Shown here one piece after another: positions 49,451 through 58,505 of a DNA stretch of 64,000 bases. Positions within the stretch are counted from its first letter, which is position 1; each line of letters begins with the position of its first letter. The DNA is from Sympetrum striolatum (Eukaryota > Arthropoda > Insecta > Odonata > Libellulidae): assembly GCA_947579665.1 (NCBI GenBank), contig OX388343.1, positions 103,359,657 through 103,423,656 on the forward strand, in the 5' to 3' direction. A program made the translations under genes and the position numbers. Under the pieces are notes generated by a model. The model saw nothing but the letters and a program-made list of their open reading frames with translations. It ran no database searches and had not been told where the DNA came from.

Positions 49451-50470
49451 CGTTTCCTTTCTTCGTTATTTTCTGGCTGTTTCTACAGAATATATAAGCA
49501 AACAAGATAACGCTGAAACAGAAAGAAAAGAGGGCTAAATACATATAGCGTTTTTCTTAGTTTCGAATTAGAACTTAATTCATCTTTGTTTAAAGAATAA
49601 GAGACTAAAATGAAGGAGATCTACAGCTCAGTTGGTTTTTTTCCTCAATGATACTCTGATTCCGGCTATTTTATTATTTTTATAGATATTTTATTTTTAA
49701 GCCTCCAGGAAAGACTACGAAAGGTACTTTAACTCATTTCTATTCTGCATTGATTAATGCCGCAAAGTTACGTGATGGGTGAGAAAATCGCATTTTTCTA
49801 ATTCGGGGTACGACATTGCATATAGAGGCAATTTCTTAAAAATTGAAACAGAGGACAAAAAAAAACACTATTTTATAAATATATTTAAGAAAGTAGTATT
49901 ACTTTAAACTTATAATATTAATACTATGACTCGAGAAACATGATTCATTAAAAATTTGAAAGTTACATAAAAGGAAGTACTTTCGATATCGATGGCTTCA
50001 TAATTTCTAAGACTCCGTCTTCTTTTTATTTCTTTTTAGGAAATTAATGATTTTTATTGTTCCATACCTTGTTGCTGTTGCGTATATTACTTTGGAATCA
50101 ATGTTTTACAACATTCGTAAGCCTTTATTGATTGATGTGAAGGAAGAAGAAACAAAAATGATTAGTGTGAGAGTATGTTTATAGAAAAAAGTATATTGGT
50201 GGACGAAAAGAAAGGTACCATTGAAATAATCATTTGCTAACTTCACTTTTGATATTTTGTATTAAGTCATAAGCAGCGATAAAGTTTCATATACGAGTTT
50301 ACATTTATTTATTTTGATGACAGCTAAATTTAGTATGAAAGTTGAATAAAGACAAATTGTTACGAGGATAGTATATAACGCAACCAAGCAATGAATTACC
50401 AAGGAGAGGATAAAGAAATATGCTCCATCTTCAGTCCCATGGAGTGAAAATATTCCAATGTTTTACGAGA
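49451..50470. other. AT-rich non-coding stretch
   Basis: Nothing was recognised. Confidence 0.5.
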
Positions 50471-51135
50471 AAGATCTCCCAAATTAAGAACCTCTCGGAA
50501 ACGCGGCTCCAAGGACTCTTAAATTATGGGTGCGTACTTTCCGCCATTCTCGCGAAAGATTAATTTTAGCGAATTAAATGGCCCGAGGCCGAAAAATAAT
50601 GTGTTTCTCCCTCGGCCCACATCAGCGTCCTTTCCGCCTCACTTTGAGTAAGTGCCTTGAAGAGTGTGTTTTCGCACTCCTCGCTGAGGGAAGAGCCCTG
50701 TTGAGCTTGTTATTCCGCGGAAAGATTTCGCAGAGCGGAGAGGGAGCGCTGGATTAATTAAAGACGGTGACAATGCTTAGGATTCCGCCTTTGGAGCCTT
50801 TTTAACGCGCGAGGTATTTTCTGGATAGAGGAATATTTCGAGCATCGTGACCTTCTATTTTTAATACATTAATATCGTAGTGGGAACCACGCAATCAGCA
50901 TTTTTAATGAGAAGACGAGAATATTACTGAAATCCCCGAATTTTTTCTCGAAAGACGCTACGACACGCATTCGAATCTTTCTCCTCATAAATCCCGGGGA
51001 TTGCAAATCGCGGAAGGACCTCGTGAGGAGATAGCGCCTTTGGGATAAATTTCGAAGGCGATGACTTTCCTCGCGATAAATCTGTTATTTCGATTCTAGT
51101 TTTAACGGGAGCTATAGTGCCTCCTTTATTCTCAC
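50471..51135. other. GC-rich block
   Basis: CpG-bearing sequence with few open frames (only a 72-codon minus ORF, 50924-51142). A short hairpin GAGTG / CACTC encloses TGTTTTCG near 50664-50681. Because it is GC-richer yet not open, it is less likely to be an exon and more like a conserved non-coding or regulatory block. Confidence 0.4.
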
Positions 51136-52405
51136 AACTCATTCATTTTCTTATAACACAACCAAAAACACTCTATTGGTTCTCTAGGTTTAAGAATTAC
51201 AGGTATGGGGATGTCACACCCGATAAATAGTAATTTCGTTCATTGACCTTTCCCCCCAAATCATTCCATCGGTTTCAACCGAATTTCTTTTCCTTTGAAA
51301 AGGTAAATAAAGCTGTGAGACTTTCTCAATGCCAAAAATTCCAGGTTCGACTACAAAGCCTTCGATATGGCTTTCATAAGGAATTCCCGTGAAGTTTGTT
51401 TTCGTATCTTGCAGTATTATTAAAAAATAAATTAATTTAGAAAAAATGGTCCAACGAAATCGAAACAACTTCCGGAAGAAAGAGAATTGAATGAAAACCC
51501 TTTATTTTGGCTGTGGAATGTCGTTTTGATTTCAAAATAATAAGAATTGTGACCAAAATTTGATATTTCGTGGTTATTAATAACTCTCCCTTTGACGACG
51601 AAGGCGATAGTTGATTTCGAGCTTATTCATTATTCCCTAAGAATTTAACGGAAATGTTTTCCCGCATAGAATTAATGGCAACCATTAATGATATGATTAA
51701 TGAAGAGGGAGTAATTCTCTGAAATTCAAGTATTTTTGCGAGTACGATAAAGCAATTTCGGGAAATCTACTGGGATGGATTCGTCGCAGTTTCTACATTA
51801 ATCGCTCGAAATTGGCTGAAGAGGTCTTTGTTAGCTGCGGCAGCCTGTGTTTATAAATACAAGTTCTGATAGTCTTAGGCTGATACCTTACGAATCATTG
51901 GCTGTTTGATCAAGAGTAAGAAAAACGTTGCAATAAAATTCTGTGAAATCTCATCTTAGTTATTTCTACCGTTACTTCAGTAATGGAGTTTCACCAAGTG
52001 ATGGCGTCCTCATTCAATTTTATTTTCGTTCTTAATTATTTATGAGTTTACTGCCGAACTAGCTGTAATAGCTTGGAGTTTGCATAGTGTGTAACTTATG
52101 TAAATATCTATAACGTCCTTGTTAAATCATTTAACTTTTCTTCACTTGCGTATCGACTTCAACCCAACTTCTATTTTGCAACATTTACTGTTTGAACTTT
52201 GCTTTGCAATGAAAAAGGAGAGGTCTCGCGTTGAACCATATCGATTTTACGGAAATATCAGGTTTGCAGCTTTTATACATAGGATGTATGTACTTCTATG
52301 AATGAATATACTTGAAGCTATGAGGCATGATTAAACTGGAGTAGCATTTTATGTGTTCATCGCATCTATCGACAGTGCGCGTATGTGTCGTTTAATTTTT
52401 TTCTC
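51136..52405. other. AT-rich non-coding stretch
   Basis: No gene, RNA or repeat is supported. The 84-codon minus ORF (51214-51468) lacks motifs. Confidence 0.5.
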
Positions 52406-52523
52406 AAGTTGTACAAGAAGAGAAAAATAGTGACTTGGCTGGGACTCGAACACCTGCCCGGAAAGTGGGAGTCCTGGGTTCGAGTCCCAGCCGAGTAACT
52501 ATTTTTCTCTTCTTGTACAACTT
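52406..52523 (+). mobile_element. Foldback tRNA-like element with 46-bp arms
   Basis: The left arm 52406-52451 and right arm 52478-52523 are complementary at 44 of 46 positions. The right half reads as the 3' half of a tRNA-like head: CACCTGCCCGGAAAGTGGGAG (anticodon-arm region), then GGGTTCGAGTCCCAG (T-arm with a perfect B box), then an acceptor-like CCGAGTAACT and a tail ATTTTTCTCTTCTTGTAC. The left arm is an inverted copy of that T-arm, acceptor and tail, so the A box/D-arm has been replaced. It resembles the 55.98-kb and 25.3-kb elements in core sequence and layout. A 64-codon minus ORF crosses it and is spurious. Confidence 0.85.
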
Positions 52524-53329
52524 TAATCTCAGATTTTTCGAACATTCGTGAGCCATTCATGAGTGAAATCCCAAAATATTCAATTGGATCGGCTACTTAA
52601 ATGTGAAAATAAGGAATAGAAAATAATTCCTCTTACCTATTTTAAGTTCAAATATACGGAATGTTTTCATGTAATACTCTCTAGGAAATGCATATTTGGC
52701 TTTCTGCTGCAGCTATATATATATACGAATCCGTCAGGTGAGGCATTTAGAGATTTGCTTCGTAATTTTTAGATTTTGTAACATTCTAAATATTTCAAAA
52801 CGAATGTTGGAAAGTTTTGGAAAGCACCAATTTAAATTAAAAGTTATACTATCTGAATGCGCTCAGCTGAGATGCTCATATAGAATGATCACAATGATGC
52901 TGTCAAAATCTGATCGAGGATAATCAAACGAGGAAATTCAGTGTTGTTCAATGTCTTGGATTGACATCCTGAAATATCATCTTCAATAAATTCAAAGGAA
53001 AACTCAACTTAGCTCCACACAAAAATGGTTAAATCTCTATCAAAGATTCTACATGCAATATGACTCTACTTCCCTAATGGATGCATTTCGCATATCGTTC
53101 GCGGACATACTTAATCCTTGAAATAGCTAATCCTATAGTCTGTTTCCCTTATTTTTCTTATAGTATCAGAGTGGAATATATCACCGGGACGACGCATAAT
53201 ATCAGAATGACAAAAGAAGGCCGCGCACGATTTTTACTCAGAAAATCTTTTGAAGAACAGTAATAACTTCCATCAATATCTTAGCAGCGTACAGGGAATA
53301 AAGACAAAATCAAATGCATACAGAATTCA
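52524..53329. other. AT-rich non-coding stretch
   Basis: No supported feature. The TA run at 52715-52726 is simple sequence. Confidence 0.5.
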
Positions 53330-54138
53330 AATAAAGATTATCTTGTAAATGAAACCGAGATCGTGAACGAATTTAGCAACTTCTTCTCAAAGGTATTACA
53401 GGAACAACGAATTTACAGAAATCAAAAGCGGTAAATCCTGGAAATACTCTTCTTAATATATCCAGGTTAAACATTTTAAAAAATATTTCTAAAATTAGCT
53501 GGTATAAATCAAAATTAAAAATATCATCAGCAAATAGCTGCGCTCCCTCTGAATGGAAGACATGAGTTGCAGTCTCCATTTACAAGGTGAGAAATCTAAC
53601 GGATGTATGTAATTTCATACCAGAAAGCTTAACTTCCGTCATATGTAAATTAATGGAGAGAATAATCATGCATTGTGTAAGGGATTCTCTAGAAAACAGA
53701 CACTGTTTTTAAAATGCTCATTGCTCAACTTAGCTTTAGAGAAGGTTATGTCTGTGGACTGCAGCTATTATGACTCTGCCAAGGCATTGATGAAACGCTA
53801 GACAAGGGGGAAGAAGTCGACGGAACACTTATTTGATCTCTTTAAGGTTTTAGATTTATTTATTCACCACTTACCGAAGAAGAATCTACATAATCTTTGT
53901 TTGGATCGCAGAGGAGTTTCGTGGATATACAGTATCCTTGACAATAGAACGCATTCAGACAGACGACTGTTTATCAGTTGGAACGAAAGAGACCAGGCTT
54001 ACCACAAGTAAGTGTTCTAGAACACCTGTTATTTTTAATAAATATTACTGATCTTTCAAGTGCAATTAAATCTAAGTAAGACTTTTTGCCGATGACTGCC
54101 TCATTTATAGAGTAATAAAAGATGACAAAGTTTGCAAT

Positions 54139-54639
54139 TTGCTACAAGACGACGTAGGCTCGTTCGTAAATTGGGTGAACCAAGTCAACAATTTAATTTA
54201 TATAGGCGTTAATATAACTAGGAACTTAAATTTGGGTATGCAGATAGATAAAATCGTTACGGAAGGCTTCTCAACTCAACTCTTTGGTTATGTGAAAATT
54301 AAAAGATACTGTAAAATTAAAACAAAGTTTCTAAAATCCACTATTTATTGGAAATGCACAACCGGTTTTGGCTATCCTCAAGTACAACCGGTTGTGCATT
54401 GCCAACAAATTGCGGAAGTCACAAAATTTGTTTTAATTCTCTTAATTTATTCCTGCCTCAATGTTAACTCTTTAACTTTTGACTATCTTAAAAATAGTAC
54501 TAGACGAGCAAGGAAACTGGCGTATAAATTAACTGTCAGGCCGGTCGTAGAATATGATTCTAAGGTTTGGGATCCATACCGTGATTCATATGTTTCAAAG
54601 TTAGAAAGAGTTCAGGTTTGTCTTAGGGATTCTCAATGA
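54139..54639 (+). pseudogene. RT C-terminal remnant with foldback insertion
   Basis: This is the longest open piece (166 codons) of the 53.3-kb LINE. The homologous frame continues upstream through the FADD motif, so the listed start is not a biological one. RT homology covers the first ~45 codons and the last ~45 codons (RRARKLAYKL...WDPYRDSYVSKLERVQ). The middle ~75 codons do not match an RT and include the inverted repeat at 54353-54400. The ORF is therefore a chimera of LINE and inserted or unrelated sequence that happens to stay open. Confidence 0.8.
54353..54400. repeat. 15-bp perfect inverted repeat inside the LINE relic
   Basis: AATGCACAACCGGTT (54353-54367) is exactly mirrored at 54386-54400, with an 18-base loop containing TTGGCTATCCTCAAG. 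It interrupts the RT homology, so it is probably a small foldback insertion. A loosely similar word string (GACCGTTTTCAGCTAGTAATAGCC) occurs near 59956. Confidence 0.85.
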
Positions 54640-54965
54640 ATATGGCAGTTTAACGGAGATGCTTACTGGATTGGGTTGGGACGAATTATCTCGTAGAAGA
54701 ATTAGTAAAATGGAAGAACTGTATCAGGCTTACACGGATAGTCCTAGCTGGAAAGAGATTCAAAATATACTGATCGTCCGTAATTCACTGGTAAATATGA
54801 TCATACTTATAAAATATACACAAAACCACATAAAAAAGACTTTGGTGAATTTTCTTATTTAAAAGAGCTGTAAAAGAATGGAATGAATTTCCTGAAGATA
54901 TTTGTAACTCCTTCCGAAGTCTATATGTTACGTTTCGACGAAGTATAGAGGGTCACCTCTGATAC

Positions 54966-55914
54966 AAATATTACTGTAATAATGTATTTAAAATTTTTGC
55001 AGAATATTACTTCAGATATAAATTTTATATCTAGAGTTTATATTTTCTCCCTTTAAAATTCGATTATAATAGTTTCAAATATCATACTATTGTTTATGTA
55101 TTATTGATTTCATAATTTTATGTGATGTCTTTTAATTCTGATTGTTTTCCTATACTGCACTAAACTCATCTAATTGTATAAAATTATAATGTTACGGTGG
55201 ATATTGGTCGACCTTCTGACAGTGAATGTGATTAGCTACATGTGTTTTGCTGTGGATCTGTGACAGACGTTATGATAATCATTGTTAGACTATATTCATA
55301 TTATGCATTATATTATACTTTGACATAGAGACATAGACATATTTATATTGTGTGATTGACGATATTATTGGTGTAACTGATTAATCCATTGTTACTTATG
55401 TGGTTTCTGTTTGAACAGAAGTGTATTTTGAACTCCTTGCTACCTGAATATTCAGTTCTATTTGCAAGTTTTACTTACGCACTATATAGGAAATACTAAT
55501 ATAGGATTACCACTAACTTTCGGTGTATACATTTGAACAGGCAATAATTCAAATCAAAGTAGCAACAAAAGCATAATACTAATCAAATTCAGTATCGAGA
55601 CTCTAAATAGAAAATACCACCCTAGATTCTCTTACTTCATACGATTGCAATTTTTATGCTAATGTTTGTCTTACAAGCTATTTTTAATTATTTACTACTA
55701 TTTTCACCTTTATTTAGATTTCATATTGAACCATCCAAGCTAAATTCAATTAATGGCAATATGATAATTGGTGATGAATTTTAGTTAGTTATTTTGCACT
55801 TAATTCTATAGATTGATGACACCGTAGAGAGTACATTACAACTCAGAAAAGGGTTTTTATATTACAACTCAAAAAGTTGTAGCAAAAAATTATTTCATTA
55901 GACCTTTCCATTTT
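54966..55914. other. AT-rich non-coding stretch
   Basis: This may include the 3' UTR of the preceding LINE, but no tail repeat is recognisable. No other feature. Confidence 0.5.
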
Positions 55915-56077
55915 AAGGAAGAATAGACTTGAAAAAAGTCCGACGGGACGGAGAATCAAATAGCTTGAGAGAATGTTCCGGCGTGATGGCTCAACGGACA
56001 GAGCACCTGACCGGCAATCGGGAGACCCGGGTTCGATCACCGGTCCCGTCGAACTGTTTTCAAGTCTATTCTTCCTT
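55915..56077 (+). mobile_element. tRNA-like element enclosed by 35-bp inverted repeats
   Basis: The arms 55915-55949 and 56043-56077 match at 33 of 35 positions (AAGGAAGAATAGACTTGAAA...). Between them are a 34-base unrelated spacer and a tRNA-like core with an A-box-like TGATGGCTCAACGG (55984-55997), D-stem GCTC/GAGC, anticodon-arm CCTGACCGGCAATCGGG, and T-arm with B-box-like GGTTCGATCACC (56030-56041). The 3' acceptor-like GTCCCGTC pairs with GACGGGAC in the left arm, displaced 34 bases from where a tRNA 5' strand should be. It is therefore not a functional tRNA gene; Pol III promoter activity is conceivable because both boxes are present. Confidence 0.85.
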
Positions 56078-57080
56078 GGGATTTATCCTGGCTGCACGTC
56101 ATTTCGTGCAAATAACCTTTACCTATTTTTCTTTCTATTTTATATTGTCTAATTTTAAATAAAACTATGTCATTATCTGACTTGTTTGTACTTCGAATGT
56201 TGTAGTTCCACAGAAACTGTTTTCTAAACTTCTCCCATTTTCAACCTCCTGGTCATCTCAGGATATTTGTCGTCCTTATCTGAATTTTGAATCTTACTTT
56301 TGTTAATTCTAATAATATACCATTTTTGATCTTCTTTTCGTGTTGAATTAGTTCTAGTTCTTTGTATAGAGTGTCAACTTAAACTTGTAGCTCACAGAAT
56401 CTAGAGCTATATTATCTCACCGATTTCGTGTACTGAATATCGCATATTCGAACCGTTGATGAAATAAATGAAATTATAAGATTACTATTCAAGGAATAAG
56501 GCAGCCTATTCTTCACTCTGAAAGTCGGATATTGGTTCTTCAAACCAAATTCAATTAACTTCATTCCTCATATCCTCCATCGCAGAATCCTATTCCATGC
56601 GGAAATTAAGGCTCTTGCAATCCTCAGATTCTGAACGAAAAGCAATATCTTTTTTTTTAGCCAAACAAGATCTCTCGCGGATTACTTATTGGGCTCTTGC
56701 TGGGAATCAATTCCGCATTTTGTCTTCCATTTTGTGAGATTCAAATATTGATTATCAATGCCATTAATCAGCAACTGATTCTCGTCATCTTTAGCTGTTT
56801 TATGAGAAAAATAGTTATCCTTTTATTGGCTTAATTACTTTTGATATCAGTTGCCTTAAAGTAGGAATTTAAATTACTAAAACATATCATATCCAGAAGG
56901 TATTGAACCCTAATTCTGTATTCCCCCTTTGAAATATATGGTAGAATACTAATGGTGCCCCAGTTTCGAGCCAATGGTCATAAGGTAAGAGATAAACTAT
57001 TTTTAAGGAACATTTATTACTTCTCTTCACATGCCTGATCATAGAAATTTCAACTTCTGGGTAAATGGTTTAAAAAAATT
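56078..57080. other. AT-rich non-coding stretch
   Basis: No supported feature. Confidence 0.5.
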
Positions 57081-58009
57081 GAAATTCCCCCCAAGCCAAG
57101 TATTTCAAATGGTAGAGCCGCCTGGTCTTTAATCCAGGACATTGTCGATGATATGAATACATACAACGACCATGTAGGAATAAAACTAATTTAATCCAAA
57201 GTTTTAAGTGGATATCATACCGGGATGATCCTGAAATAAGATTCCTTTATCGCCATTTGCAATGCATAGAGGAATGTAAATGGCGCTCCTGCATCGAAAC
57301 AAAGATCATGAGAAAACCGTAAAATTGTGATACGAAGTTTATTTACGATCTCTATTCACGTGATGGATTTTGCGTTTGCATGTAATCGGAAAAAGGAATT
57401 TTAAAATTCTTAAAAATCGCCGAAATTTATTTTAATTAGGAGAAATTTGCACCCACCTGGTGTCGAACTGACGCACATTTGGTGACAATTTTATAGATAT
57501 TAATAAAGAAGAGCGCGTAATCTGGGACCTCTGTGATTTTGAATTCCCTCTCCTACCGGAATGTAGCTTAAAATATTTTCGAAACTGAATCATAAATAAT
57601 TTGACATTCCTGCCATAAGTTTCAAATAGTTCGGCTGCCTGGTGTCGAACCCAGGACCATTTGGAAGTTGTGAATACATACAACGCCTTGGTAGAAATAA
57701 AGTTATTTAATTTAAATTTTGAGTTTGATATCATACCGGGAAGGTCCTAAAATAAGACTTCGTTATTCCCAATTGAAATGCATAAAGTGATGTAGATGGC
57801 TCTCTGGGATCAAACCAAGAACCATCAGGGAACCGTTGAACAGAGCATATGAAATGTATCTATGATCTCTATCTATATTAGGCTTTCGCGTTTCCGTGTT
57901 ATCGGGAAAGGATAAAACAAATCTTAAAAATCGTCTCAATGCATTTTAAAGAGGAGAATATTTGCCTTGACTTAGCGTCGAACCAAGGATAATCTGCGAG
58001 GGTGTGAAG
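57081..58009 (-). repeat. Tandem array with 517-bp period and ~170-bp sub-period
   Basis: Direct repeats offset by 517 bases: TTTCAAAT plus GCCTGG at 57103 and 57620, GAATACATACAACG at 57155 and 57672, and GATATCATACCGGGA near 57211 and 57728. ATGATCTCTAT-like blocks recur near 57346 and 57862. Within each unit a T-loop-like word (plus strand ...TCGAAC..., minus strand B-box-like GTTCGA) or its decayed form recurs at about 57117, 57292, 57461, 57641, 57806 and 57977, intervals of 165-180. This suggests three diverged monomers per unit. The second unit is truncated by the inverted repeat that follows. No coding potential. Confidence 0.8.
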
Positions 58010-58425
58010 TGCCTCGAAAAAATTCCGAAAATCACCGCATTATGGAGAAAATCGGGACTTCGGGGCCTTCTGGCATCGAACCTATGACACTGAGGTTGAA
58101 AGTCACCATTTTTCTGTTGGTTACACGCTATGTCCAGTGCGTGGTAAAAAATTCAAGTCAGTTACGCTTTTGGAACATGGTTAAAATTTTGATCCCCTAT
58201 ATCTATCTATATATATATAGACGTTTCTCCGGATATACCTATACATCATTCACTGGGAATCAAAATTCTAACCATAAGTTTTTACGACTTACTGGCCATA
58301 ACGTGTAACCGCCAGAGAAAAGCGAATTTGAATCTCAGTGTCATGGGTTCGATGCTAGAAGGCCCCAAATTCCCGAATTTTTCCATAAGAATGCATTGAG
58401 GGGATTTTCGAAAATTTTTTGAGGT
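58010..58425. repeat. Large imperfect inverted repeat of the array module
   Basis: The left arm ~58010-58102 and right arm ~58325-58425 are inverted copies with indels. Shared blocks are GAAAATC, GCATTATGGA or its longer form, CGGG, GGCCTTCTGGCATCGAACC, ATGACACTGAG and TTGAAAGT. Both arms carry the same T-loop-like word as the adjacent array. The ~220-bp spacer includes a TATATATATATAG run (58209-58220). The overlapping 99-codon ORF (58009-58308) starts in the left arm and has no motif. Confidence 0.85.
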
Positions 58426-58426
58426 A

Positions 58427-58503
58427 CAGTCCTGGCCAAAATTAACGCAGCACCTCCCTTGCGATCCTAACGACCGGTGCTGCGTGAATTTTGGCCAGGA
58501 CTG
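58427..58503. mobile_element. 77-bp MITE, Tc1/mariner-like terminus, TA target site
   Basis: The terminal inverted repeats 58427-58454 and 58476-58503 match at 27 of 28 positions. They begin CAGTCCTGGCCAAAATTA, a GGCCAAAATTA-type end seen in Tc1-like elements. TA dinucleotides lie on both sides (58425-58426 and 58504-58505), the target duplication of the Tc1/mariner superfamily. Only 21 bases lie between the TIRs, so there is no transposase; mobilisation would need one in trans. Near-identity of the arms suggests a fairly recent insertion, although strand exchange can also homogenise arms. Confidence 0.92.
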
Positions 58504-58505
58504 TA

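Larger units (their letters stand above)
53330..54965 (+). mobile_element. Decayed CR1/Jockey-like LINE relic
   Basis: Recognisable blocks of a non-LTR reverse transcriptase appear in the correct order across several frames. They are EIVNEFSNFFSKV (~53355); CAPSEWK (~53540); ESLTSVICKLMERII (~53623-53670); LPQVSVLEHLLFL (~53998-54036); the catalytic FADD in VRLFADDCLIYRV (FADD at 54085-54096); LLQDDVGSFVNWVN (~54137-54180); YIGVNITRNLNL; LAYKLTVRPVVEYDSKVWDP (~54512-54575); MLTGLGWDELSRRR (~54659); and AVKEWNEFPEDICNS (~54870-54915). This order and the C-terminal WDP...GW..L..RR..WN.LP pattern are typical of CR1/Jockey-group elements. Frameshifts (one near 54076), stops and a deletion between palm and thumb make it inactive. 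The endonuclease domain is absent. Confidence 0.9.

Noticed and set aside
52451..52500. Functional tRNA gene
   Set aside because: The D-arm and A box are absent, replaced by an inverted copy of the T-arm side.
55984..56050. Functional tRNA-Ala gene (GGC anticodon could be read)
   Set aside because: The 5' acceptor strand is displaced by 34 bases, so a normal cloverleaf with a 7-bp acceptor stem cannot form.
57081..58425. CRISPR-like array
   Set aside because: The sequence is eukaryotic, and the repeats are long, diverged and nested, without short identical repeats and unique spacers.
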